A DNA stretch of 64,000 bases from contig NZ_AUFW01000018.1 of NCBI RefSeq assembly GCF_000426705.1, positions 62,001 to 126,000 on the forward strand, written 5' to 3'. The notes beneath the pieces are model-generated. The model searched no databases. It worked only from the letters and a program-made list of their open reading frames with translations, and was not told the DNA's origin. A program made the translations under genes and the position numbers. The DNA comes from Spirochaeta cellobiosiphila DSM 17781. GTDB lineage: Bacteria > Spirochaetota > Spirochaetia > DSM-17781. Shown piece by piece: positions 52,685 through 60,789 of this stretch (positions are counted from its first letter, which is position 1; each line of letters begins with the position of its first letter).

Positions 52685-53923
52685 ATGGCTCAACAAGATG
52701 ACGCACTAAAAAGATATCTACATATTCTTAGTGAGGCTTATGAGACTAATAACAATATATCCATAGAGCAAATAAAATTACTTCAAGAAGATTTAGCAGA
52801 AACAGACCTATTTTACTTGAACAACCAAATATTAGATTGCTTAGATAAAGGGGACTCTTACAAACAACAAGGCCAATGGAAGGCAGCCAAAAAAGAATAT
52901 GAAAAGGCAATAAAAACAGATATAACAAATCCAGATTTATATCATCGATTAGCCCAATTATATTGGGATAACTACCGAATAAAAAAAGATAAGTCCTTAC
53001 TTAATAGAATTAAGGAACTGAATAGTCATGCCCTTTATTACGAAAAAAATCATTATCCCACCCAAAAATTAAAAAAGGACATGAGGAGAACCAAAGTATT
53101 CACACTATTAGTTATCCTTTTTCTATTACTTATAAGTTCTATAAGTGGTGCAATATGGTACAATTCTGAACACAAAAAGGAAAAAATATCAAACTTTGTC
53201 TTTTCGAAAGACTTAAAAGTAAATATACCCATTTATTATGATGAATCCACAAGTCCTAATACTATTGAATGGGAACAAGTAAGAAGTTACAGAGAATGGG
53301 TCGGTAATAAATGGACATACTCAGGTTTAGGATATTTTGTAAATCACAATGACCTTATTGATATGATACAAGGTACAATAAAAGGCTTTAGCCAATCAGG
53401 GATTACCATATTTACACAGAATTTCACTCTTGATGGACCTCTATTAGCAGAAAGTAAAATAAGCTATAATCCTTTAATACCTGAGTACCTTGACTTGACA
53501 CAGGTATCGCGACTTTTGATCTCTATATCCCAACCTGACCCTTCTGTAATTAACTCATATGTAAAAAAAGAAATGTCCATCTTATCAGATAAACCTAGAT
53601 TAGATGGAGTTAGTTTAAAAGGAGTGAGCTACTGGCAAGCACCAGAGGTAAATTTGGATGCTTACAAATTAAATCTAATACTTTCTATCAAGAATGAGGG
53701 AAGAAGAAACTTAACTCTTTTAGAAGGAAGCTTAGAATGGGATATTAATATACCAGGATACAATCAAGATTATTCTTTAGTGAGTAGTACTACACCAGAA
53801 TTAAAACCAGGTGAAAGTGTTACCTTTACTATTTATAGAGAGTTTCCCTTTAATCAGTTCGCAGATCAGTCAAATTTACCAGAAAATATAACATTTAGAT
53901 TAAAGGAGTTACAGGCAAAATGA
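52685..53923 (+). CDS. TPR protein with single membrane span and periplasmic domain
   Basis: This 412-residue protein has cytoplasmic TPR-like helices (about 40-110, GDSYKQQGQWKAAKKEYEKAIK and DLYHRLAQLYWDNY), a basic segment, one transmembrane helix (about 140-158, VFTLLVILFLLLISSISGAIW), and a periplasmic beta-rich C-terminal domain (NLILSIKNEGRRNLTLLEGSLEWDI; PGESVTFTIYREF) of fibronectin/DUF-like character. No enzyme motif. It overlaps the Nudix gene by 4 bases. Confidence 0.7.
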   Translation: MAQQDDALKRYLHILSEAYETNNNISIEQIKLLQEDLAETDLFYLNNQILDCLDKGDSYKQQGQWKAAKKEYEKAIKTDITNPDLYHRLAQLYWDNYRIKKDKSLLNRIKELNSHALYYEKNHYPTQKLKKDMRRTKVFTLLVILFLLLISSISGAIWYNSEHKKEKISNFVFSKDLKVNIPIYYDESTSPNTIEWEQVRSYREWVGNKWTYSGLGYFVNHNDLIDMIQGTIKGFSQSGITIFTQNFTLDGPLLAESKISYNPLIPEYLDLTQVSRLLISISQPDPSVINSYVKKEMSILSDKPRLDGVSLKGVSYWQAPEVNLDAYKLNLILSIKNEGRRNLTLLEGSLEWDINIPGYNQDYSLVSSTTPELKPGESVTFTIYREFPFNQFADQSNLPENITFRLKELQAK

Positions 53924-54423
53924 TTGATTGGACAAAATGGATCCCCAAAGAACAAGCCGTACTTTGTTTTATACGACAAAATGACCAATTATTATTAATG
54001 ATAAAGAAAAGAGGATTAGGAAAAGGAAAAGTAAATGCACCTGGCGGGAGAATTGAAGCTAATGAAACACCTGTGAATGCGGCAATTAGAGAATGCGAGG
54101 AAGAAGTTGGATTAACACCACACAATTTACTTAAATACTGTCATCTATCTTTTGATTTTAAAGATGGATATTCCCTGTTTTGTTATGTTTATTTTGCTGA
54201 TAGTTTTGATGGGGAACTGATAGAAACAGAGGAAGCCGATCCTTTCTGGTGTAAAATTGAAGATATCCCTTGGGATAAAATGTGGGAAGATGATAGGCAT
54301 TGGCTTCCAGAGTTACTAAAAGGTAACACCTTAAGTTGTCGTTTCGTTTTTGAGGAAGATAGAATGTTGTACAAAGATATTTACAACGGTTACAGGGAAG
54401 AGAGCTTTTTATTAGATGATTAA
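53920..54423 (+). CDS. Nudix hydrolase, MTH1-like (oxidised purine nucleoside triphosphate diphosphatase)
   Basis: This 167-residue enzyme has a complete Nudix box, GGRIEANETPVNAAIREC followed by EEEVGL, fitting Gx5Ex7REUxEExGU. The approach GKGKVNAPGG and the later DPFWCKIEDIPWDKMWEDDRHWLPELLKG resemble the MTH1/NUDT1 branch (MWPDDSYWFPLLL in the human enzyme) more than E. coli MutT. It should hydrolyse 8-oxo-dGTP and 2-hydroxy-dATP type damage, preventing mutation. It overlaps neighbours on both sides (4 and 8 bases), in an operon of otherwise unknown proteins. Confidence 0.88.
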   Translation: MIDWTKWIPKEQAVLCFIRQNDQLLLMIKKRGLGKGKVNAPGGRIEANETPVNAAIRECEEEVGLTPHNLLKYCHLSFDFKDGYSLFCYVYFADSFDGELIETEEADPFWCKIEDIPWDKMWEDDRHWLPELLKGNTLSCRFVFEEDRMLYKDIYNGYREESFLLDD

Positions 54424-55882
54424 TATCTTAACGAACTATACCTATTGGTTATGGTTTGGGTTATTATTGTTTGTCCCCATTATAATTAGGAAAATTTTGA
54501 TGATCATTATTTTATCTATAGGGGAAAGGTTTTACACCAAGCAATTGCAAAAAGATACAGGTCGTGAGTGGAAAACAGCCAAAGATAGAATGGTTTTAAA
54601 GGAAATGGTCCAACTATTAAAACCAAGACTAAAAGGCTCCTTTGTTTTGTCACAAGCCATTCAAGAAGATTCTTTTCAACTTATTCGATTGATGGACAAA
54701 TATTGTGACGGAAATACAAAGCTAGACAATCAAATTCAGTTCAAATTTAGTCTGAAACGTTTATTACTTATTTCTTTTTTAGCTTTTGAAGAAATTTATG
54801 AATCAATTAAACTTCATCCGATGTTTAAGTTTCTCCAATATAGGAAAATTATCTGGTTTGATAGATTTATTGGATATGGTCAATTTTACTCTTCTCTTAT
54901 AGGAAAAATCCCATTCATCAAAAGTCTCAGTAAGTCTCCCCTTCCGGGATTTATAATACGTTTATTGTTAACACCCTTGTTAGGAATACCTAGTTTAATA
55001 TGGTATAATATAAGAACATTTCTTATTGGTTTTCTCTCTGAGGGTACTTTTCGTTTTTTTTATGTCATCACCTTCATGAGAATTGCCCGTTATGGACTTG
55101 TTTTGTATGGGGAGCCTAATCCACATATTGAAGAACAAATGAAAAAATATGATAAAGAAGGACTACGCAAATATTATAATAAGCTAGATTTTGAAATAAC
55201 TATTTTTGACACTACTCCTAAAAGCACTGAATATGAAACAGCAATAATATACTATCAGGACCTACTCAACCAGTTTAATCTCCATCAGGACAAACAATAC
55301 CAATCTATGAGTAAGGATAAGGAATGGTTAGACAAAATTAGCCAATTCTTTAATTCAGATAACACAGAAAATAACCTAAAACCATTTTTCCATAAATTAT
55401 TACATTCCATTCCTAATATTTATGGCTATAAAAAGGAAAAATCCTATATGCACTTACGCCTAGGTGATTACCTGCGCTTCGGATATAGACTTTCTCTTCA
55501 AGGTATATATTACTTGATAACAACCCCAGGATTAGAACAGTTATCGGAGGTACCTATAAATATGATGATTAAGTTACAAACAATCACTAAAAAAGACATC
55601 TTCACCAATATCATGCCACATGCTAAATCTTTATATACTCATTATAAAGGTTATAGTAAAGTTCAAAAACTACTCAAATTCATAACAAGAAAATCTGGAG
55701 GACTATCATTAGCCTGGTCAGTGAGTAGTCCTATTATCATAGGACATTTACGTCGATACTATACTTCTTTTATTGCCCATAGGATATCAAGATTATGGAT
55801 AATGAGTTGGGAAGAAAATAAACAAGGAAAATCTCCAAGTTTCAATCTTTATTATGAAGGAAATAATGATGAACCTACCTGA
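54416..55882 (+). CDS. Membrane-associated protein of unknown function
   Basis: This 488-residue protein has an N-terminal membrane helix (about 10-35), further hydrophobic segments around residues 115-130 and 180-230 (FIIRLLLTPLLGIPSLIW; FRFFYVITFMRIARYGL), and long helical, basic stretches in between. It has no motif I recognise. It overlaps the Nudix gene by 8 bases and the following hydrolase by 29 bases, so the three are made together. Lipid or envelope work is a guess from the hydrolase neighbour. Confidence 0.65.
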   Translation: MINILTNYTYWLWFGLLLFVPIIIRKILMIIILSIGERFYTKQLQKDTGREWKTAKDRMVLKEMVQLLKPRLKGSFVLSQAIQEDSFQLIRLMDKYCDGNTKLDNQIQFKFSLKRLLLISFLAFEEIYESIKLHPMFKFLQYRKIIWFDRFIGYGQFYSSLIGKIPFIKSLSKSPLPGFIIRLLLTPLLGIPSLIWYNIRTFLIGFLSEGTFRFFYVITFMRIARYGLVLYGEPNPHIEEQMKKYDKEGLRKYYNKLDFEITIFDTTPKSTEYETAIIYYQDLLNQFNLHQDKQYQSMSKDKEWLDKISQFFNSDNTENNLKPFFHKLLHSIPNIYGYKKEKSYMHLRLGDYLRFGYRLSLQGIYYLITTPGLEQLSEVPINMMIKLQTITKKDIFTNIMPHAKSLYTHYKGYSKVQKLLKFITRKSGGLSLAWSVSSPIIIGHLRRYYTSFIAHRISRLWIMSWEENKQGKSPSFNLYYEGNNDEPT

Positions 55883-56648
55883 AATCAACCAAAAGACAAA
55901 AATAATTAAACAAGGATTACCACGTTTTTATCATGGAAACTCTACATGCATTATGCTTATTCATGGATGGACAGGTTGTCCAGAAGATTTAAATTCTATA
56001 GGTCAAAAATTAAATACGGAAGGGGGATATACTGTCGATATTCCAAGATTACCTGGTCATGGTACTAATTTAAAGGATATGGAGAATACGGGAGCTAATA
56101 TTTGGCTTCGATATGTAATGGACCGTTACCTGGAATTATCATATAAATACGAAGATATATACATGGCAGGAGAATCCATGGGTGGACTTATATGTCTACT
56201 TAGTGCAATACAATTTAAAATTCCCAAAATAGTATTATTTGCACCTGCCATTGCAACAATATCAAAAGGAGTGTATTGGGCTCCATTACTAAAACATATA
56301 ATAAAACGAGTCCCCTCCAAGGTAGATCGTCATGAACAGGATGATGAAGATACTCTACTCTATAAATCAGAATATAAACAGAACACCAGTGTTCAAACTG
56401 TGGCAGAATTAAACAAATTGATTAAGCTGACAAGACATAATCTAAGCAGGCTACAATCAAAAGCACTTGTCTTTTGGAGCAAAAAAGATAAATCAGTGTC
56501 TTCTAAAGCATTAGACATACTAAATAATAAAACCCCTAAAACAAATATTCAGTATGTAATCCTCGAAGAAAGTGGTCACCTAGTCACAAATGGTCCGGAA
56601 AAGGAAATTGTACTAAAAAAAACTTTGGATTTTTTTAAACAAGGTTAA
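55854..56648 (+). CDS. Alpha/beta-hydrolase, carboxylesterase / monoacylglycerol lipase type
   Basis: This 264-residue enzyme is close to the Est30/Est1E-type carboxylesterases. It has MLIHGWTGCPEDL (oxyanion region), nucleophile elbow AGESMGG (Ser about 108) and a late ESGHLVT histidine; the acid is likely the aspartate in FWSKKDKSV. It has no signal peptide, so it is cytoplasmic. Short acyl esters or monoglycerides are likely substrates. It ends the six-gene operon and its TTAA stop is shared with the convergent TrpR-like gene. Confidence 0.87.
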   Translation: MKEIMMNLPEINQKTKIIKQGLPRFYHGNSTCIMLIHGWTGCPEDLNSIGQKLNTEGGYTVDIPRLPGHGTNLKDMENTGANIWLRYVMDRYLELSYKYEDIYMAGESMGGLICLLSAIQFKIPKIVLFAPAIATISKGVYWAPLLKHIIKRVPSKVDRHEQDDEDTLLYKSEYKQNTSVQTVAELNKLIKLTRHNLSRLQSKALVFWSKKDKSVSSKALDILNNKTPKTNIQYVILEESGHLVTNGPEKEIVLKKTLDFFKQG

Positions 56649-56932
56649 CCCAAATATCTATCAATCATCTTTCGAAAGGGAGATTCGTCTTTCTTTAATT
56701 CCTTAGAACCTCTTGTAATCTTACATAGACTTAGTCCCAGATTATCAGCCACCTTTCGTTGACTCATACCTGAATCTATAAGTCGAACTAAAGCCCAACG
56801 ATCTGAAACAGCTTTCAACTCAGATGAGGTTAGTAAGCTATTTAAAAAATTTTCTATATCTGTAGGATCATCAGTCAAGGATAAGGCTTTACATAATTCT
56901 TTTATTGGGTCTTCTTTAAACACTGTTTGCAT
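56645..56932 (-). CDS. TrpR-family (YerC/TrpR-like) transcriptional regulator
   Basis: This 95-residue helical DNA-binding protein has the TrpR core: LTSSELKAVSDRWALVRLI, then helix-turn-helix MSQRKVADNLGLSLCKITRGSKELK (E. coli TrpR has [21 protein letters not shown]). No trp genes lie in the window. A near-perfect promoter lies upstream, with a GTAC-AGCCC-GTAC repeat in its spacer, suggesting self-repression. No ribosome site; the -10 box is 9 bases from the ATG. Tryptophan or another ligand as co-repressor is unproven. Confidence 0.85.
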   Translation of the reverse strand: MQTVFKEDPIKELCKALSLTDDPTDIENFLNSLLTSSELKAVSDRWALVRLIDSGMSQRKVADNLGLSLCKITRGSKELKKDESPFRKMIDRYLG

Positions 56933-56941
56933 TGTATTATT

Positions 56942-56970
56942 AATATAGGAGTACGGGCTGTACCTGTCAA
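56942..56970 (-). promoter_or_regulatory. Promoter and candidate operator of the TrpR-like gene
   Basis: On the minus strand TTGACA (56965-56970), a 17-base spacer and TATATT (56942-56947). The spacer contains GTAC-AGCCC-GTAC, a repeat of two GTAC palindromes 9 bases apart centre to centre. The site also lies upstream of divergent galM, so both could be controlled. Confidence 0.6.
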
Positions 56971-56993
56971 TAGAAACAAATAAGGAGAAATGT

Positions 56994-58013
56994 ATGGAAT
57001 ATAATATTATAAAATGGGACTCAAATCATAAGGTAGATTTAATTACGATCTCTAATTCTAACGGACTCACCATTAAAGTGATGAATTGGGGGGCTACTTT
57101 AGTAGATGTCCAATCACCAGACAGCCAGGGAAATATTGATTCAATCATTGCTGGTTATGACAATTTTGAAGATTATTATAAAACAAATTTTTATTTTGGA
57201 TCTAGTGTAGGTAGATATGCTAACCGTATAGGTAAAGCTGAATTTGAACTAAATAGCAAACTATATAAATTAACAGCTAATGACAACGAAAATACTTTAC
57301 ATGGAGGGCCTCAAGGTTATCATCGTAGACTATTCGAATATACGATTGAAGAAACAAAGACTTCAATAAAGGTAACTTTCACGAGATTAAGCCCTGATGG
57401 AGAAGAAGGCTATCCAGGTAATGTCAATGTAAGCTTTTCCTATACATTAAATGAAGAAAATGATTTAATTCTGGATTTTGATGCTAAATCGGATACAGAT
57501 ACCTATATAAATCTTACAAACCATGCGTACTGGAATCTGGAAGGTTTTGGTACCGACATACTAAATCAAGAACTGAGAATTGATGCAGATAGTTATGTAG
57601 AAATTGACACAGACTGTATTCCAACAGGCCAAATATCTTCAACAACCAATAGTTCTTTTGATTTTAAAAGCCCCATAACATTCAAGCAAGCCTTCAGCAA
57701 ACAATCTAAGGGATTTGATCATTGTTTTATTCTTAATGAAAGGCCTAAGGATAAAGTTCAGATAGAAGCTTACTCACCTAAAACAGGAAGGAAACTATCG
57801 ATTTGGACAGATCAACCAGGGGTACAACTATATACCTGCTCAAATTTTGATAGAGCACAGTTACGAGGAAAGAAAGATCTTACTGTTAATGGAGCTTTTT
57901 GTTTAGAAGTTCAAGGGCTACCAGATAGTATGCATCACAATAATTTTCCACAATGTCTGGTCAAAGCTGGTGAAACGTATAGTAAACAGGGTATACACAA
58001 ATTTAGCTGGTAA
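56994..58013 (+). CDS. galM: Aldose 1-epimerase (mutarotase)
   Basis: This 339-residue cytoplasmic enzyme interconverts alpha and beta anomers of glucose and galactose. It has SVGRYANRIGKAEF, NTLHGGPQGYHRR, catalytic His in NLTNHAYWNL and catalytic Glu in FCLEVQGLPDS. Length is normal. Ribosome site AAGGAG (56982-56987) is good. It fits with the Mgl galactose/glucose importer 44 kb away, although they are not linked. It is divergent from the TrpR-like gene. Confidence 0.95.
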   Translation: MEYNIIKWDSNHKVDLITISNSNGLTIKVMNWGATLVDVQSPDSQGNIDSIIAGYDNFEDYYKTNFYFGSSVGRYANRIGKAEFELNSKLYKLTANDNENTLHGGPQGYHRRLFEYTIEETKTSIKVTFTRLSPDGEEGYPGNVNVSFSYTLNEENDLILDFDAKSDTDTYINLTNHAYWNLEGFGTDILNQELRIDADSYVEIDTDCIPTGQISSTTNSSFDFKSPITFKQAFSKQSKGFDHCFILNERPKDKVQIEAYSPKTGRKLSIWTDQPGVQLYTCSNFDRAQLRGKKDLTVNGAFCLEVQGLPDSMHHNNFPQCLVKAGETYSKQGIHKFSW

Positions 58014-58034
58014 CCATTTATCGATATATTTTTA

Positions 58035-58063
58035 TTGACATTTCCCAAATCTACCTCTAACAT
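58035..58063 (+). promoter_or_regulatory. Promoter of the hydrogenase maturation operon
   Basis: TTGACA (58035-58040), a 17-base spacer and TAACAT (58058-58063). The mRNA would have a leader of about 60 bases, containing a repeated CCAAGGTGT / CCAAAGGTGT; the second copy is the ribosome site of the first gene. Confidence 0.65.
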
Positions 58064-58131
58064 GCTGTTAACTACGGGCAAGGACTACTGAACCCAAGGT
58101 GTAATTTGATTCTGATCCAAAGGTGTGTCTA

Positions 58132-58404
58132 ATGGAAAAGAGAATAGGAATACTAGCAATACTTGTAGAAACTAAGGAATGTATACCGAGTTTAAATAAA
58201 ATTTTAGGCCAATACTCGGATATAGTCCTAAGTCGACAAGGACTACCCTTACCTCAATATCACATCAATCTCATATCTATAATGGTAAAAGGAACAAACG
58301 ATCAAATAGGCGCTTTGTCTGGAAAATTAGGTAGATTGCCCGGGTTAACAGTAAAATCTGTTTTAACTAAATTTCGGGAGAATAGTGATGAGAGTAGATT
58401 TTGA
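58132..58404 (+). CDS. TM1266-type iron-only hydrogenase system regulator
   Basis: This 90-residue ACT/NikR-C-like protein has EKRIGILAILVETKE, SRQGLPLP, HINLISIMVKGTNDQIGALSGKLGRLPGLTVKS. The family is annotated as a putative regulator of iron-only hydrogenase genes and commonly precedes hydG/hydE. I start at ATG 58132 with AAAGGTG upstream; the in-frame GTG at 58123 is part of that ribosome site. It overlaps hydG by about 17 bases. Confidence 0.88.
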   Translation: MEKRIGILAILVETKECIPSLNKILGQYSDIVLSRQGLPLPQYHINLISIMVKGTNDQIGALSGKLGRLPGLTVKSVLTKFRENSDESRF

Positions 58405-59761
58405 TAAGTATAAAGAATGGACAAGTAAAGAAAGCCCAACAGAAGCAGAGTTTAATCAAGTATTAGAGAAAGCCAAGGAACTAAAAGGCTTAACTCTAGA
58501 GGAAGCCGCCGTTCTTCTAAGAATTGAGGATCACCAACAAATACAAAAGCTTATGGATGTGGCATCCTATGTTAAAAAAGAAATATATGGTAAAAGGATG
58601 GTATTATTCGCCCCTTTATATACTGGAAATGTTTGCTGTAATAACTGTTTGTACTGTGGTTTTAGAAAAGATAACAAAGAACTCAAGAGAGTTGTTCTAA
58701 CACAAGACCAAATATCATCACAAGTACAATCAATATTAGAATCTGGCCATAAAAGATTACTCATCATATGTGGGGAGGAAGGCAAGAATACTCTTCCCAA
58801 TATAGTAAAATCGATTAGAACAGCTTATGCTGTTGAATACAAAGGGCAGCATATACGTCGAATAAATGTTGAGATAGCCCCCCTTAGTGTTGAAGAGTTC
58901 AAAGAATTAAAGAAAGAACAAATCGGGACTTATATCTGTTTTCAAGAAACCTATGATCCTGAATTATATTCCCATTATCATATCTCTGGACCGAAAAAAG
59001 ATTATCAATACCGACTAGATGTTATGGATAGAGCTATGGAAGCTGGTATTGATGATGTTGGAATTGGTGCATTATTCGGACTTGCAGACTATAAAGCAGA
59101 AGTTTTATCTTTGTTAGCTCATGCAGAACATTTAGAAAAAACGTTTGGTTGCGGACCTCATACAGTATCTGTGCCAAGAATTGAACCTGCACCAGGTACT
59201 CCCTTTTCCGAAGCTGTTCCCTTTCCTGTGTCAGATGATGACTTTAGAAAAATAGTTGCCATATTAAGAGTAGCTTTACCATATACAGGAATTATATTAA
59301 GTACACGGGAGAGTGAACAATTAAGAAAGGAATTATTTGCCTATGGTGTAAGTCAAATATCGGCTGGAAGTAAAACCAATCCTGGAGGATATGGTAAGGA
59401 AGATAGTTCTAATGACAATCAATTTTCTTTAGGAGATCATAGATCTCTCGAACAAGTTATCGAAAACCTAGTAGATCAAGATTTTATACCAAGTTTTTGT
59501 ACTGGTTGTTATCGTCTAGGACGTGTGGGTAATGATTTTATGGATATGGCAAAACCTGGATTAATAAAATGTTTTTGTTTACCCAATGGAATGACTAGCT
59601 TCGCAGAATACCTGCATGATTTTGCTAATAAAGATTTACAGAAAAAAGGATTCGATGTCATTGATCGGATGATGGTTGATTTACCAAACTCAGAATCTGT
59701 AACCCATATGAAAGAAGCGTTAACTAAGATGGAAAAAGGAGAAAGAGATATATATCTCTAA
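58388..59761 (+). CDS. hydG: [FeFe]-hydrogenase maturase HydG (radical SAM tyrosine lyase)
   Basis: This 457-residue enzyme cleaves tyrosine to make the CO and cyanide ligands of the H-cluster. The radical-SAM motif is CNNCLYC after an extra Cys (NVCCNNCLYC, giving CxxxCxxC). The C-terminal auxiliary cluster cysteines are in FCTGCYRLGR and IKCFC. YTGNVCCN and GxEPAPGTPF-like RIEPAPGTPFSEA are characteristic. ATG 58388 lies 8 bases from GGGAG. It precedes hydE by 5 bases. Confidence 0.95.
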   Translation: MRVDFDKYKEWTSKESPTEAEFNQVLEKAKELKGLTLEEAAVLLRIEDHQQIQKLMDVASYVKKEIYGKRMVLFAPLYTGNVCCNNCLYCGFRKDNKELKRVVLTQDQISSQVQSILESGHKRLLIICGEEGKNTLPNIVKSIRTAYAVEYKGQHIRRINVEIAPLSVEEFKELKKEQIGTYICFQETYDPELYSHYHISGPKKDYQYRLDVMDRAMEAGIDDVGIGALFGLADYKAEVLSLLAHAEHLEKTFGCGPHTVSVPRIEPAPGTPFSEAVPFPVSDDDFRKIVAILRVALPYTGIILSTRESEQLRKELFAYGVSQISAGSKTNPGGYGKEDSSNDNQFSLGDHRSLEQVIENLVDQDFIPSFCTGCYRLGRVGNDFMDMAKPGLIKCFCLPNGMTSFAEYLHDFANKDLQKKGFDVIDRMMVDLPNSESVTHMKEALTKMEKGERDIYL

Positions 59762-59766
59762 TTCAT

Positions 59767-60789
59767 ATGTTATCAACCTCCTCTGCAATAGAATACTATA
59801 AAAATGACCCATCACTTTTATATAAAGAAGCTTACGATATATGCCAGGAAGTTTTCCAAGACAAAGTATATATAAGAGGTCTGATCGAATATACCAATTA
59901 CTGTACATGTGATTGTCAGTACTGCGGAATCAGAAGATCAAATTCTAAAGTTAATAGGTACAGACTATCTATTGAATCAATTCTAAACGTCATAGATGAG
60001 GGTGTGAAGAAGGGAATTAAGACTTTTGTGCTTCAAGGAGGTGAAGATCCTGAATTTAATACCAAACAAATGCTTTTACTCCTGACTCAAATACGGAAAA
60101 AATATGGTAATAGTCTAGCAATTACATTAAGTTGTGGTCAAAAAACAAAGCAAGATTATCAAGATCTTTTTGAAGCTGGCGCAAACCGTTATTTGATGAG
60201 ATTTGAAACGTCAAATCAAAAGCTATATGAGAGAATGAAGAATGGACAAAAACTCAGCTCTCGACTTAATGCTTTGGAGAATCTCAAAGCAATTGGCTAT
60301 GAAACAGGTTCAGGATATATGACAGGTCTGCCTAGTGAAACAGATGAGGTAAGAATCAACAATGCCCTTATGTCTAAAGAATTTGGTTTTGATATGTTAG
60401 GAATTGGGCCCTTTATTCCTCACCCAGACACTCCTTTAGGAACAGCGAAACAGGAACCTTTGGAATATGCTATAAGAGGAACTGCTTTATTGCGAGTTTT
60501 ATTACCATATAGCAATATTCCAGCCACAACAGCAGCAGGAACACTAGAACAAAATGGAAGAGAACAAATGCTTAAAGCAGGAGCCAATGTTCTTATGCCT
60601 AACTTGACGCCTACGGATAATAAAAAGGATTACCTTTTGTATCCCAATAAAATTTGTATCGATGAAAGTGGTTTTCAGTGTATTGGATGTATGACAATTA
60701 GAACCTTGTCAATCGGTAAAAAGATATCTCTAGATAGAGGAGATAGCCAAGAATTCCATAGGAGACAAAATGTTCAAGAGCCAAACTAA
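59767..60789 (+). CDS. hydE: [FeFe]-hydrogenase maturase HydE (radical SAM)
   Basis: This 340-residue enzyme supports assembly of the dithiomethylamine-bridged 2Fe precursor. Radical-SAM motif CTCDCQYC (CxxxCxxC) occurs in RGLIEYTNYCTCDCQYCGIRRSN, followed by FVLQGGEDPEF, LMRFETSNQ and GIGPFIPHPDTPLG, all typical. Cysteines near the end (QCIGCM) are spaced as in some HydE optional cluster sites. The 3' end overlaps the next gene by 20 bases. Confidence 0.95.
   Translation: MLSTSSAIEYYKNDPSLLYKEAYDICQEVFQDKVYIRGLIEYTNYCTCDCQYCGIRRSNSKVNRYRLSIESILNVIDEGVKKGIKTFVLQGGEDPEFNTKQMLLLLTQIRKKYGNSLAITLSCGQKTKQDYQDLFEAGANRYLMRFETSNQKLYERMKNGQKLSSRLNALENLKAIGYETGSGYMTGLPSETDEVRINNALMSKEFGFDMLGIGPFIPHPDTPLGTAKQEPLEYAIRGTALLRVLLPYSNIPATTAAGTLEQNGREQMLKAGANVLMPNLTPTDNKKDYLLYPNKICIDESGFQCIGCMTIRTLSIGKKISLDRGDSQEFHRRQNVQEPN

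Noticed and set aside
58070-58131. The 60-base leader of the hyd operon as a riboswitch.
   Set aside because: It has a short repeated CCAAGGTGT but no convincing stem-loop or known aptamer core.
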